A stretch of 64,000 bases of DNA, taken from NCBI RefSeq assembly GCF_002631205.1, contig NZ_PDLO01000008.1, positions 141,589 through 205,588 on the forward strand, written 5' to 3'. Below the pieces are notes generated by a model. The model saw only the letters and a list, made by a program, of their open reading frames with translations. It had not been told where the DNA came from and ran no database searches. The first letter of the stretch is position 1. Each line of letters opens with the position of its first letter. Source of the stretch: Neolewinella marina. GTDB lineage: Bacteria; Bacteroidota; Bacteroidia; Chitinophagales; Saprospiraceae. This document shows, one piece after another, positions 22,101 through 30,455 of this stretch. The position numbers and the translations under genes were made by a program.

Positions 22101-22376
22101 ATGCTGGCCCCCTACTTCCAGACCGGCAACATCGACCGGGCACGGGACGTCGTCCTGCAACTGGCCGAGAACACCGCCGACCGCCTCGACTACTTCGCCA
22201 GCCTCGACCAGCAGACCCTGGCCAACAGCTATGACTATGACAACCGCCGCGGCCAGTACATCGCCCAGCAACTCCTCCTCCAGCTGAGGAACCAGGACGA
22301 CGCCGAACTGCGGCAGCAGGTGGAAGACATCCTGGCCGATTACCTCTACCTGGTCGAAGGAGCCTCCCCGGGCTAA
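19131..22376 (+). CDS. DUF2723 family multispanning membrane protein (TMEM260-like)
   Basis: 1081 aa. The N-terminal DUF2723 domain begins with a transmembrane helix and the conserved stretch SLWDVGEFILGAYKLEVVHPPGAPLF. Its acidic residues sit at the outer face, as in GT-C glycosyltransferases. About ten hydrophobic segments occur up to about residue 340 and again at about 560-680. The soluble C-terminal part contains ITFTYGDNDTYPLWYAQEVE-like sequence (about 685-705) and a helical, TPR-like end. The human homologue TMEM260 is an O-mannosyltransferase, so a role in protein O-glycosylation at the periplasmic face is a reasonable inference for this Bacteroidota protein. Its stop lies 4 bases before the next ATG, suggesting co-transcription with the transporter. 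Confidence 0.8.
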   Translation: MGKLHRLHQLTGWVVFIITATVLLLSVERTGSLWDVGEFILGAYKLEVVHPPGAPLFLLIGRLFAGLGDLLSDDPSFIAAFVNGMSALSTAFGATFVAWSTIRLSLLSLTGRDDRAEVGGGQVVAVAGGGLVAGLAAAFTTSVWFSAVEGEVYALSFFFTCMTVWAAMRYYTTPSDRDHVAYRWLIFSIFCIGLSSGVHLLSILVLPFITILFYLRERGQLFLTRVGKIVGYLFAASILLTSASFTAKLMGIGAVAGATYFLGGRKLPQWAQFIVAAGTGVLMIGIIQTLVIIGVPSVWHWFEIGLVNSGLPVHIGIVPTLLAYGGLLYLAFRYAHRHQDQGVQLAAMGIASILIAYSVIAVVVIRAEAKTPVNMNNPDNVTSLLPYLNREQYGERSLVFGPHFDAQVIATDVEDRYGLVDGRYEYTNYKITPRYEEDKQMLFPRMADGTQGRPGLYKRWLGLDPSQPLPYGRPSMADNLKFMVNYQLGWMYWRYFMWNFSGRQNGDQGYFSWDKSSGNWITGIKFLDELRLGNLDELPEDFRNDPARNTYFLLPFLFGLLGLFWHSGKRGEEFLALLTLFVITGIGIVIYTNQPPNEPRERDYVLVGSFFVFCMWMGMAVPALYEFVKRQFRARGTVAALGAAALVLSAPIVMVSQNWDDHNRSQHTAARDYAHNFLESVDQNAIIFTYGDNDTYPLWYAQEVEGIRTDVRVVNLSLIAVDWYIDLLRYQMNDSPVIDLQLTEDQLRGRLRNQIQYYNPRNPDAPCDQGPQVSLEEFMNELATDKNLATQGGRIIETTYSTCNVSLRVDPGRLAQAPWLTPAGQPVVQSIPIQIDPRSLQKDEIAILDIINSNYYKRPIYFAVTAQPSKFLGLQDYMQLEGLALQLTATRTPTEQQAVQAQGNTALGGIDVDKNYNLIMNEWLWGNFDQVNTHVNTSYSPAIQSMQLVMLRTMNELVRRGDVERALEVGDKYFEAFPNMNFPFYFEAFTMLAPYFQTGNIDRARDVVLQLAENTADRLDYFASLDQQTLANSYDYDNRRGQYIAQQLLLQLRNQDDAELRQQVEDILADYLYLVEGASPG

Positions 22377-22380
22377 ATCC

Positions 22381-24738
22381 ATGAACAAGCAGAAATTCGG
22401 CACGGCTCCCGTATTCTTTACGGCCATCTCGACCATCCTGGGGGCGATCATGTTCCTCCGCTTCGGTTTCGCGGTGGGCATGGTGGGGCTTGCCGGAACG
22501 ATCGGGATCATCCTGATCGGGCACGCGGTGACCATCCCCACGGCCATGGCCATCGCCGAGATCGCCACCAACCAGAAGGTGGAGGGTGGTGGGGAGTACT
22601 ACATCATCAGCCGCTCTTTCGGTCTGGTGATCGGCTCCACCATCGGCATCGCGCTGTATATGTCGCAGGCCATCTCGGTGGCCTTCTACATCATGGCCTT
22701 CACCGAGGCTTTCAAGCCGTTGCTGGAGTGGGTACGGGAGACCTACGTCCTCCTGCCCTGGGTGGACCAACTACTGGGCTACCCCCAGACGATCGGGATT
22801 CCGGCCCTGCTGCTGCTCACCCTGCTGATCCTCACCAAGGGGGCGGACCTGGGCGTCAAGGTGCTCTACTTCGTAGTGGCCACCCTGGCCCTTTCGCTGC
22901 TGGCTTTTTTCGTGGGCACCACCGACTACGCCCGCACTCACGAGGTGGAATTCTTCGACCGCGCGGGCGACGCGGTGGCCGACACCACCCCCGCGGCCCG
23001 CGACAGCGCACTGGAAGAAGCCTACTACCCCGGCGCCGAGGAGGTAATGCGCGCCGCGCCGCCCCCGGCACCCGTGCCCGCCGCCCCGGTGATCCCCGAA
23101 CTGAGCTTCTTTACCGTCTTCGCCATCATCTTTCCCGCCTTTACCGGTATGACGGCCGGGGTGGGACTGAGCGGCGACCTGCGCGACCCCGGCCGCTCCA
23201 TCCCCCGCGGTACACTGGCCGCCACCATCGGGGGCATGATCGTCTACATATTCATGGCCTGGAAACTGGCCGACAGCGCTCCCCCCGAGGCCCTGGCCGA
23301 CACCAGCAACCTGATCATGGCCGACATCGCCTGGCAGGGCTGGTGGATCATCCCCCTGGGACTGGCCGCGGCCACCATCTCCTCGGCCCTGGGTTCCATT
23401 CTGGTGGCCCCTCGCACCCTGCAGGCCATCGCCGCCGACAACATCTTCCCGGCCACCGGCATCAACCAGTTCCTGGCCCGGGGCAAGGGCGCCCGCAACG
23501 AGCCCTACAACGCCAGCCTGATCACCGTGGTGGTGGCCGCCTTCTTCATCCTGCTTGGGGCCCTGGACAGCGTGGCCGAGATCATCTCCATGTTCTTCAT
23601 GGTGACCTACGGCTCGCTCTGTCTCATCAGCTTCCTCAACCACTTCGCCGCCGATCCGAGCTACCGTCCCACCTTCCGCTCCAAGTGGTACGTCTCCCTC
23701 TTCGGGGCCATCGCCTGTTTCGGGCTGATGTTCTTCATGAACTCCACCTACGCCGCCGCGGCCGTGGTGCTCATTGGCCTGCTGTACCTGTACATCACCC
23801 ACAGCAATCCCGACAAGCGGAGCCTGGCCCTCATCTTCCAGGGGGTGATCTTCCAGGTCAGCCGCCGCATCCAGATCTTCCTCCAGAAGGCCGAAAAGGA
23901 GGAAAAGAAGAGCTGGCGCCCCAGCGTGATCGCCGTCAGCGACGCTACCTTCACCCGCCTGGGGGCCTTTGACCTGCTGCGGTGGCTGTCGCAGAAGTAC
24001 GGCTTCGGCACCTACCTCCACTACATCAACGGCTACCTGAGCCACGAAACCTCCGAGGCCGCCGCGGTGACCAAGCAGCGCATCATCCGCATGGCCGAGG
24101 CCACCGACAGCCGCATCTACGTGGACACCATCGTGTCGCCCTCCTATACCTCGGCCATCGCCCAGATCATTCAGTTCCCCGGCATCGCCGGCACGGAGAA
24201 CAACCTGCTGCTGCTGGAGTACTCCAAGCGGGGCGGCGAAGGGCTCGACGACATCATCGACAACTTCAAGCTCATCAAGTCGGTCGACTTCAACATCGGC
24301 ATCCTGGGACTGTCGGAGCGGGGCTTCGGTCTCAAACGCACCATCCACATCTGGATCACCCGCGCCCACCTGGAAAGCAGCAATCTAATGATCCTGCTGG
24401 CCTACGTGATGACCGGCCACAGCGACTGGAAAAATGCCGAGATAAAGCTGTTCGCCGTCTTCGAGGAATCGAAGCTCGCCGCCGAGCAGCAGCGCCTCTA
24501 CGACCTGATCGAAACCGGCAAGCTGCCCATCAGCCGCAACAACATCGAGGTGCTCGGCCGCCTCGACAACACCGACAGCCGCAGCGTCATCGCCAGTAAA
24601 TCCGGCGAGGCCGACCTGGTCATCCTCGGCTTCCGCGACGAGGCTCTCAAGCGAATGAAGAAGGACCTCTTCGCCGGCTACGACGAGATCGGCAACGTGC
24701 TGTTCGTCCACGCCGCGGAAGACGTGCAGCTGCGGTAG
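22381..24738 (+). CDS. SLC12-like cation-chloride cotransporter (APC superfamily)
   Basis: 785 aa. The N-terminal region has about 12 transmembrane helices up to about residue 480. The first helix, ISTILGAIMFLRFGFAVG, and the GGEYYIISRSFG segment are typical of Na-K-Cl and K-Cl cotransporters. A long non-conserved loop at about 180-240 is rich in Ala, Pro and acidic residues. The C-terminal ~300 residues form a cytosolic regulatory domain, as in eukaryotic SLC12 proteins and bacterial homologues. Ion specificity cannot be read here. It likely forms an operon with the DUF2723 gene. Confidence 0.85.
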   Translation: MNKQKFGTAPVFFTAISTILGAIMFLRFGFAVGMVGLAGTIGIILIGHAVTIPTAMAIAEIATNQKVEGGGEYYIISRSFGLVIGSTIGIALYMSQAISVAFYIMAFTEAFKPLLEWVRETYVLLPWVDQLLGYPQTIGIPALLLLTLLILTKGADLGVKVLYFVVATLALSLLAFFVGTTDYARTHEVEFFDRAGDAVADTTPAARDSALEEAYYPGAEEVMRAAPPPAPVPAAPVIPELSFFTVFAIIFPAFTGMTAGVGLSGDLRDPGRSIPRGTLAATIGGMIVYIFMAWKLADSAPPEALADTSNLIMADIAWQGWWIIPLGLAAATISSALGSILVAPRTLQAIAADNIFPATGINQFLARGKGARNEPYNASLITVVVAAFFILLGALDSVAEIISMFFMVTYGSLCLISFLNHFAADPSYRPTFRSKWYVSLFGAIACFGLMFFMNSTYAAAAVVLIGLLYLYITHSNPDKRSLALIFQGVIFQVSRRIQIFLQKAEKEEKKSWRPSVIAVSDATFTRLGAFDLLRWLSQKYGFGTYLHYINGYLSHETSEAAAVTKQRIIRMAEATDSRIYVDTIVSPSYTSAIAQIIQFPGIAGTENNLLLLEYSKRGGEGLDDIIDNFKLIKSVDFNIGILGLSERGFGLKRTIHIWITRAHLESSNLMILLAYVMTGHSDWKNAEIKLFAVFEESKLAAEQQRLYDLIETGKLPISRNNIEVLGRLDNTDSRSVIASKSGEADLVILGFRDEALKRMKKDLFAGYDEIGNVLFVHAAEDVQLR

Positions 24739-24811
24739 GCGACACTTTGGAGTCCCGCGCCACTTCCATCCAACCGTAACTGCGTACTACGCCGGGTACA
24801 CCTAAGCCTTA

Positions 24812-25495
24812 CTACAATGGTAATCTTGGGTAATTATGCACTTCTACTTCTTTCCCGTCTATACTGTTAAGCAGTCGGCTGGGGCGGTTCTTTTGTGCCA
24901 CCTCCTGGGCTTTTTTTAAGGCTTGTTCTTCCTCCTCAAAAGCCTGAACAAGGTTTTTGTTATGATCCAGTACAAGCCAACGCTCCTTTTCTTTGTTCCA
25001 CTGTATCCGGTAGGTTTTGTGGCTTACGACCTCTGTTTTATTACGGACAAGGTCAAGAATTACCTTCCCATCGCTATAGTTTCCTCCGGGATATGGCATA
25101 GGCAGGAGGGCAAAGAATATGTAATAAAAAGAGAAATAAGTAAACTGATAGGTGAATATAGTTGGCTCCAGCCAGTTATTCTCTATTAACAGGATGACGG
25201 CTACTGCTGATATGGCATTGAATAATGCACCCCCTGAAAAGATAAGAATATTACTAAAGCGCCTGTTACGTTTCAGGTTCTCAAAAGTACATACTCCATA
25301 CCAAAAGAAATACCTGCGAACTTCAAGCATACCCAGGCGAAACACGACATCTCCGGTACCAATACTAACCTTAATATTTTTGCCGCCCATTAACCAGGCA
25401 AAAAATACATGTCCTGACTCGTGCAGAAATGCAATCACGGGAAGGACAAGAAAAAAGGCTAAAAAAAACTTTGGGAGGTCGTTTATTCCAAACAT
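24812..25495 (-). CDS. M50-like intramembrane metalloprotease homologue with C-terminal DUF2188-like tail
   Basis: 227 aa from the ATG at 25495. The first hydrophobic helix carries HESGH at 25-29, an HExxH zinc motif placed inside a membrane segment as in site-2 protease/M50 peptidases. Two or three more helices follow up to about residue 140, where the PMPYPGGNYSDG segment could supply the third ligand Asp of the family's NxxPxxxxDG motif. The C-terminal 70 residues (about 160-227, WNKEKERWLVLDHNKN onwards, with a run of E/A/K) resemble DUF2188. The codon usage is clearly AT-richer than in neighbours such as recA or uvrA. It is the last gene of the minus-strand island. Function is inferred from the motif only. 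Confidence 0.6.
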   Translation of the reverse strand: MFGINDLPKFFLAFFLVLPVIAFLHESGHVFFAWLMGGKNIKVSIGTGDVVFRLGMLEVRRYFFWYGVCTFENLKRNRRFSNILIFSGGALFNAISAVAVILLIENNWLEPTIFTYQFTYFSFYYIFFALLPMPYPGGNYSDGKVILDLVRNKTEVVSHKTYRIQWNKEKERWLVLDHNKNLVQAFEEEEQALKKAQEVAQKNRPSRLLNSIDGKEVEVHNYPRLPL

Positions 25496-25585
25496 AGGCC
25501 TGTTAGATGTAGCACACCGCATATGGCAGTTAAACAAATCCGCAGGGGATACCAAGCTGAATCCGCCCGGTGCTATTTCATGCTT

Positions 25586-26500
25586 TTATCCACCGAAAAT
25601 CTCGGAAAGTAGACTCTCATGTTCCTTTTTATCCTTGGCGATCAGCATTTTGATGTTGTTGTTGTAATTCATCAGCTTTTCACAGACACTCCCCATCAAA
25701 ATGTACTCTCCATGAGAGCCGCCTTTTGGCCCCAGTACGATGAGGTCGACGGCATTGGTTACGGCAAAGTCATAGATGGTACGGGCTACATCTCCTTTTT
25801 CGTCAATAAGCGGTTCGCAGCGGGCTTTTCCATCATCAAGTTTTAGTTTGCCTAAAAACTTTTCCAGCTCTTTGCTAATGTGCTTCTCAGTAGAATCCTT
25901 CAATTTTTTATCTGTAGCCGACAGAAAAGGAAAATATTGCGTAGGGAGTTTATAGACATGCAGGCAAATCAGCTCTGCCTGCCGGAGATCAGCGATATGT
26001 TTGGCCTGGCGAAAAGCAACCCGGGAAAACTGGGAAAAATCAATGGGGGCCAGTATTTTATCTACACTGGGTCGGGCGGTTTCAGGAAGGAGTAAAACAG
26101 ACGTATAGGATAGCTTGGCTATTTTACGAGCAAAAGTGCCGCTGCCTTTAATGGCTCGCTTGTTTCCCAAAACCATTAGGTCTACGTCTTCTGATTGCGC
26201 CCATTCCAGAAGAACAGGAATGGAGTCTTCATTCTGTACCCTCACCTCTTTTGCACAGCTGGTACAGGAAAACTCCCTGTTTACCTGGTCGACCAGTTCC
26301 TCTTCTATCACCTGGTCGATAGGCTCATCCAATTCAGGAAAAAGCGTAGACACTTCGCCCGGCAATTCGGTGGATTCAAACACATGAACAAAGAAGGTCT
26401 TTTCCGCTTTGAGCAGATCAGCCAAGAAGGAGGCGTAGCGAATCATTACCGCATCCATCCCAGTTAAATCGAGGAAAATACATAGCTTTTTAATCTCCAT
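25586..26500 (-). CDS. Universal stress protein, tandem UspA domains
   Basis: 304 aa with two UspA-like domains (about 1-145 and 150-295). The first ends with LMVLGNKRAIKGSGTFARKI, an ATP-loop-like GxxxxxG pattern. The second ends with LIVLGPKGGSHGEYILMGSVCEKL, with G-x-x-G-x(8-9)-G-S/T. Such proteins bind nucleotide and modulate stress responses. It begins 2 bases after the BCCT transporter stop, so the two are almost certainly co-transcribed, and it may regulate that transporter. AT-rich codon usage. Confidence 0.9.
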   Translation of the reverse strand: MEIKKLCIFLDLTGMDAVMIRYASFLADLLKAEKTFFVHVFESTELPGEVSTLFPELDEPIDQVIEEELVDQVNREFSCTSCAKEVRVQNEDSIPVLLEWAQSEDVDLMVLGNKRAIKGSGTFARKIAKLSYTSVLLLPETARPSVDKILAPIDFSQFSRVAFRQAKHIADLRQAELICLHVYKLPTQYFPFLSATDKKLKDSTEKHISKELEKFLGKLKLDDGKARCEPLIDEKGDVARTIYDFAVTNAVDLIVLGPKGGSHGEYILMGSVCEKLMNYNNNIKMLIAKDKKEHESLLSEIFGG

Positions 26501-26502
26501 AT

Positions 26503-28155
26503 CTATTCCTGTTTATTCGTTTCTGCTTTCTTTTTCTGATGGCGTGTTACCAGGTCGGAAAGCGTTTTCTCATAACCGCGTTTATCTTTTTCCTTCTGAA
26601 GCTCCTCCTCCTGTAACAGCTCCGTTTTCAGTCCCCGGTACAGGCTGTAACACATCACCAGCAGCACCAGGGCAAAAGGAAGGCCTGTGGTGATGGCGGC
26701 GGTTTGTAAAGCTCCCAGTCCGCCGCCAATCAGCAAAACCGCAGCAACGCCTCCTTCGGTAAAGGCCCAGAAAACACGCTGTCCTACCGGAGCATCCAGC
26801 TTACCCCCCGATGTAATACTGTCAATAACCAACGAACCGGAATCAGAAGAGGTAACAAAAAAGCTGGTGACCAATAATACCCCTACCAAAGACGTAACAA
26901 AGGAAAAGGGGTACTGCTCCAGCAGTACGAAAAGGGCCGTTGCTACATTGTCCGTTACGGCCGCAGAGATCACATCGCTTCCGGTCAGTTCCAGTAAAAT
27001 AGCCGACCCACCAAAGGCAGATAACCATAAAAAGGTTAAGATGGTCGGCACGATTAATACCCCCAGCACAAACTCCCGCACCGTACGGCCGCGTGAAATC
27101 CGGCCAATAAACATGCCCACGAATGGTGACCAGCTGATCCACCAGGCCCAGTAAAATACCGTCCAGCTATTCTGCCAATCGCTTTGCTGGTAAGACTCAG
27201 TCCAAAAGCCAAGGGTAAAGAAGTTCTGAAGGTAATAACCAGTATTTTGGGTAAAGGAATCGACGATAAAGAGCGTGGGGCCCAGAATGATCATAAAGAG
27301 GAGAAAAACTGCAGCAATACGAATGTTCCATTCGGAAAGCACCCGTACCCCTTTATCAATTCCTAACACTACAGAGGCTGTCGCCATCACGGTAATTATA
27401 CCGATAAGAATTACCTGGGTGAGGGGAGAATCGGTTATTCCAAAAAGGTAGTTCAGCCCCGCATTTACCTGCTTTACGCCCAGCCCCAGGGAGGTGGCCA
27501 GGCCAAAAAGGGTGGCTACCACTGCCAGCACATCAATTAGATTTCCAGGCCACCCATAAATTCGTTTCCCCAGGATGGGATAAAAGACGGAGCGAATGGT
27601 GAGTGGCAGCTTGCGGTTATACGAAAAGAAGGCGAGGGCCATGCCCACTAATGCATAAATTCCCCAGGCATGCAGGCCCCAGTGCAGATAGGTAAAACCC
27701 ATAGCCTCTATGGCTGCCTCTCTAGTTTCGCCTACCCCACTGATCGGCGGAGACTGAAAATGATAAATAGGCTCTGCCACACTCCAAAACAGGATACCAA
27801 TGCCCATGCCCGCACTGAAGAGCATGGCAAACCAGGCCAGGGTGCTAAATTCTGGCTCTGCATTTTTCCCTCCCAGACGAATCTTTCCAAAGCGGCTAAA
27901 GGCAAGGTAGAGCGTGAAAAACAAGAATAAATTCACCAACAGTACAAAGAAACTACCAGCAAAACCAGATATCCCCTCCTGAATATCAGCAAATACCTGT
28001 TTCATAGGCTCTCCCACCACTAGCGTCACTGCAATAAACAACACAATAATCACAGCTGCCGGCCAGAATACCGGGCCATGGATATCAAAGAGCTTCTTGG
28101 TTTCTTTGAGTCCTTCGGTTGGAGTTGGGTTCTCCTGCTTGTCTTTTCCTACCAT
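26503..28155 (-). CDS. BCCT family betaine/choline/carnitine transporter
   Basis: 550 aa with about 12 transmembrane helices. The helix-3 motif GMGIGILFWSVAEP matches the sodium-coupled BetP type (GMGIGxxF...EP) rather than the CaiT exchanger type. The Trp-rich signature FYWAWWISWSPFVGMFIGRISRGRTVREF is complete. It imports compatible solutes such as glycine betaine under osmotic stress. The N- and C-terminal tails are charged (Lys/Glu-rich), as in osmosensing family members. It lies 10 bases downstream of the outer-membrane barrel gene and 2 bases upstream of the universal stress protein. Confidence 0.93.
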   Translation of the reverse strand: MVGKDKQENPTPTEGLKETKKLFDIHGPVFWPAAVIIVLFIAVTLVVGEPMKQVFADIQEGISGFAGSFFVLLVNLFLFFTLYLAFSRFGKIRLGGKNAEPEFSTLAWFAMLFSAGMGIGILFWSVAEPIYHFQSPPISGVGETREAAIEAMGFTYLHWGLHAWGIYALVGMALAFFSYNRKLPLTIRSVFYPILGKRIYGWPGNLIDVLAVVATLFGLATSLGLGVKQVNAGLNYLFGITDSPLTQVILIGIITVMATASVVLGIDKGVRVLSEWNIRIAAVFLLFMIILGPTLFIVDSFTQNTGYYLQNFFTLGFWTESYQQSDWQNSWTVFYWAWWISWSPFVGMFIGRISRGRTVREFVLGVLIVPTILTFLWLSAFGGSAILLELTGSDVISAAVTDNVATALFVLLEQYPFSFVTSLVGVLLVTSFFVTSSDSGSLVIDSITSGGKLDAPVGQRVFWAFTEGGVAAVLLIGGGLGALQTAAITTGLPFALVLLVMCYSLYRGLKTELLQEEELQKEKDKRGYEKTLSDLVTRHQKKKAETNKQE

Positions 28156-28165
28156 TTATAAATTA

Positions 28166-29536
28166 TTAAAAGTAGTATCCAATATTGATGTTGAAGCGTG
28201 TATTCCACTCCGGGCTTTCATCCGGCGGGTTCGTGTCGGACATGGGCTCACTAACATCCTCAAGGTTTCCTACGCCCAAATCCGCCCCCCCGAAGTCGTT
28301 GGTGATCCAGGGGTGGTTTTGCCCCATGGCTAAATCCACATAGGTATACACGCTACCTGCCGTAATCAAGGCGCCGAATACATTTTGCTGGGTTTGCTGA
28401 AAGCCGAACTGCCGCCCGTTTATCTCTACGGATTTGTGTTTCTGGGTATAGGTATAATCATTGTATACCGTCACGTTGGAAACCGGGCCCCATTTTACAG
28501 GGATCGAATAACTCAGTCCGACTACATACATGGAGGCCTCTGCCGCCACATCGTAGGTGCCGAAGCCGTAAGCGCCCATTTGAACGACCTTCAACTCCTC
28601 CCCAGCATCGTTCTTCACATTAGAATAATTGTAATAAATATATTCGGCATTCAGGTTCCAGCGGTTGTAGGTGCCATCCAGGTGAAGGGATCCGGCAAAC
28701 TGGTTGCCCACATTTTCAGTTACCAGGTTGAATATCCCGGTCCGCTGCAGGGACACCCCTACACTTGTGTTACCCAGATGGCGCACGGCCCGGACATTAA
28801 ACTGGTTACGCTCCAGGTTACTTTCTCCGGGTACAGGCACTACATCGTAAGAATAGCGCGCTGCAGACAATGCACCGAAAGAGGGCTCTGAAGTACCCCT
28901 TGGCTCATACAGCAAAAAGTAAGCAAGATGGAAATCCCAGTTTGGTATTTGCCTGTGCCACTTCAGTCCCATATCGTAATCATCCTCCAGCCCGACATAA
29001 TAAGGGGTCTGAAACCACCAGGAGTGGGAAGCATATTTTAAATTTCCAAAAGGAACCTGTGTTACCCCTACCTGGAGTTGGTCTTTGTCGGTAAAATTGT
29101 AACCCAGCCAGCCGTGCTGGATAAAATGGGTATTGAAAGTAGGATAGAAGCGGTATTCAAAAGAAAGGAGTATACCGTTATTCTGCCCTTTCACATTTAA
29201 CCGCCAGGTGTCCATGGTAAAATCGTTTCTTAACGCAGCACCTAAAGGGAAGGTTTCTCCTTCATAATGGGTATAGATATAGTTGTAGCGCAAGGCCCCT
29301 CCTATCCGTAGATAATCCTCTTCCTCCGTGGTCCCTGATTCTTCGATGTTACTGGTATACTCCAGGTCTTTTTTTGTTCTTGCATTATTCAGACCCGGAT
29401 CTTTAGTTATCCTGAGAAAAGGGATGAGGATGTTATAAACCTTCTTTTCTTGCTCTACCTGCACGGTATCTTGTTGGGCCTTCAGTGGCAGCACAAAAGC
29501 AAGCAGGCCTACTGTCAGAAGAAAAAGTAATCTCAT
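28166..29536 (-). CDS. Outer-membrane beta-barrel protein (porin-like)
   Basis: 456 aa. Signal peptide about 1-20 (MRLLFLLTVGLLAFVLPLKA), then many alternating aromatic/hydrophobic strands (for example YNYIYTH, WLGYNFTDKDQLQVGV, FHLAYFLLY) and a terminal strand ending in Phe (FNINIGYYF), as expected for an outer-membrane barrel. I do not recognise a named family with certainty. It resembles phosphate-selective porin O/P-like barrels. As the first gene of the operon with the BCCT transporter, it may give the solute passage through the outer membrane. AT-rich relative to the rest of the window. Confidence 0.7.
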   Translation of the reverse strand: MRLLFLLTVGLLAFVLPLKAQQDTVQVEQEKKVYNILIPFLRITKDPGLNNARTKKDLEYTSNIEESGTTEEEDYLRIGGALRYNYIYTHYEGETFPLGAALRNDFTMDTWRLNVKGQNNGILLSFEYRFYPTFNTHFIQHGWLGYNFTDKDQLQVGVTQVPFGNLKYASHSWWFQTPYYVGLEDDYDMGLKWHRQIPNWDFHLAYFLLYEPRGTSEPSFGALSAARYSYDVVPVPGESNLERNQFNVRAVRHLGNTSVGVSLQRTGIFNLVTENVGNQFAGSLHLDGTYNRWNLNAEYIYYNYSNVKNDAGEELKVVQMGAYGFGTYDVAAEASMYVVGLSYSIPVKWGPVSNVTVYNDYTYTQKHKSVEINGRQFGFQQTQQNVFGALITAGSVYTYVDLAMGQNHPWITNDFGGADLGVGNLEDVSEPMSDTNPPDESPEWNTRFNINIGYYF

Positions 29537-29785
29537 GATATTCGCTTTACCTGAAAAATTGACACCTTCCTCTTCTTACATACCGTCCCTGGTGGAAATG
29601 TTTCGCGGAAAGCAAGAGAATGTTTAAACATTATATAGTTTGTTTGAAAATACGTGAAAAGGAACACCCGGACAGCGCCGAGCTTCACCAGAGAGAAGAG
29701 GCGTGCCGCCTTTTTCTCGTACCGGGTTAGCGATTTGCCGTATTGCGACGGCGGTAGTGTACTACGCCTAAGGCGGGCGAGTCGT
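29537..29785. other. Spacer upstream of the island operon
   Basis: The first ~110 bases (to about 29650) are AT-rich, contain ATTATATAGTTTG-like sequence, and should hold the promoter of the minus-strand operon, though no convincing TAnnTTTG was found. GC content rises sharply after about 29670, marking the right border of the AT-rich island. Confidence 0.5.
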
Positions 29786-30412
29786 CGAGGTCCGGGGAAT
29801 GGCCGTGGTCATTTGGGGGATGCCTTTTGCCTCTTCCACGTGGCGTGTGGAAGCACCGGCCGGTAGCGAATGCCACGCCGGGCACAGGCGCGACGACCCA
29901 CTCAGTGCACCTCCGTGCCTCGGTGGTTTGCTCGGTGTGGCGCGGTGAGGGGCACGCTCGAAGGTCGTGCGGCTGCGCCGGGCGACGCTTCGAGGTCCGG
30001 GAGGATGGCCGTAGTGATCTGGGAGTTGTCTTCAGGCAGTTGCACCACGTGCGGAAGCACCGACCGGTACCGAATGCCACGCCGGGCACAGGCCCGACGA
30101 CCCACTCAGTGCACCTCCGTGCCCCGGTGGTTTTTCCGGTGGCGCACGGTGAGGGGGACGCTCGAAGGTCCTGTAGCTGCGCCAGGCGACGCTTCGAGGT
30201 CCGGGGGGATGGCCGAGGTGATTTAGGAGATACTTTTTCCCTCTTCCACGTGGCGTGTGGAAGCTCCGGCCGGTACCGAATGCCACGCCGGGCCACAGGC
30301 CCGACGACCCACTCAGTGCACCTCCGTGCCTCGGTGGTTTTTTCCGGTGGCGCGCGGTGAGGGGGACGCTCGAAGGCCGTGCGGCCACACCAGTCAACAC
30401 TTCGAGGTCCGG
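29786..30412. repeat. Three tandem ~205-bp repeats
   Basis: The marker CGAGGTCCGG recurs at 29786, 29991, 30195 and 30403 (periods 205, 204, 208). Between markers each unit holds CGTGTGGAAGC (or a variant), CCGGTACCGAATGCCACGCC, CGACGACCCACTCAGTGCACC and CCGTGCCTCGGTGGTTT in the same order. ORFs across it run through in shifted frames with no coding signature. Part of the unit (ACCTC-GTGCCTCGGTGGTT) also occurs at about 60855-60874. Confidence 0.9.
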
Positions 30413-30455
30413 TACGCCCCGCGTTGCGTAGCTTAGCCCGCCCTGCCAGACCGTC

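Noticed and set aside
29827..30360. 177-codon plus-strand frame
   Set aside because: It runs through the ~205-bp tandem repeats. The unit lengths (205, 204, 208) are not all multiples of 3, and there is no conserved product.
29786..30412. CRISPR array
   Set aside because: The repeats are ~205 bp tandem units with no short identical repeats separated by unique spacers, and no cas genes are near.
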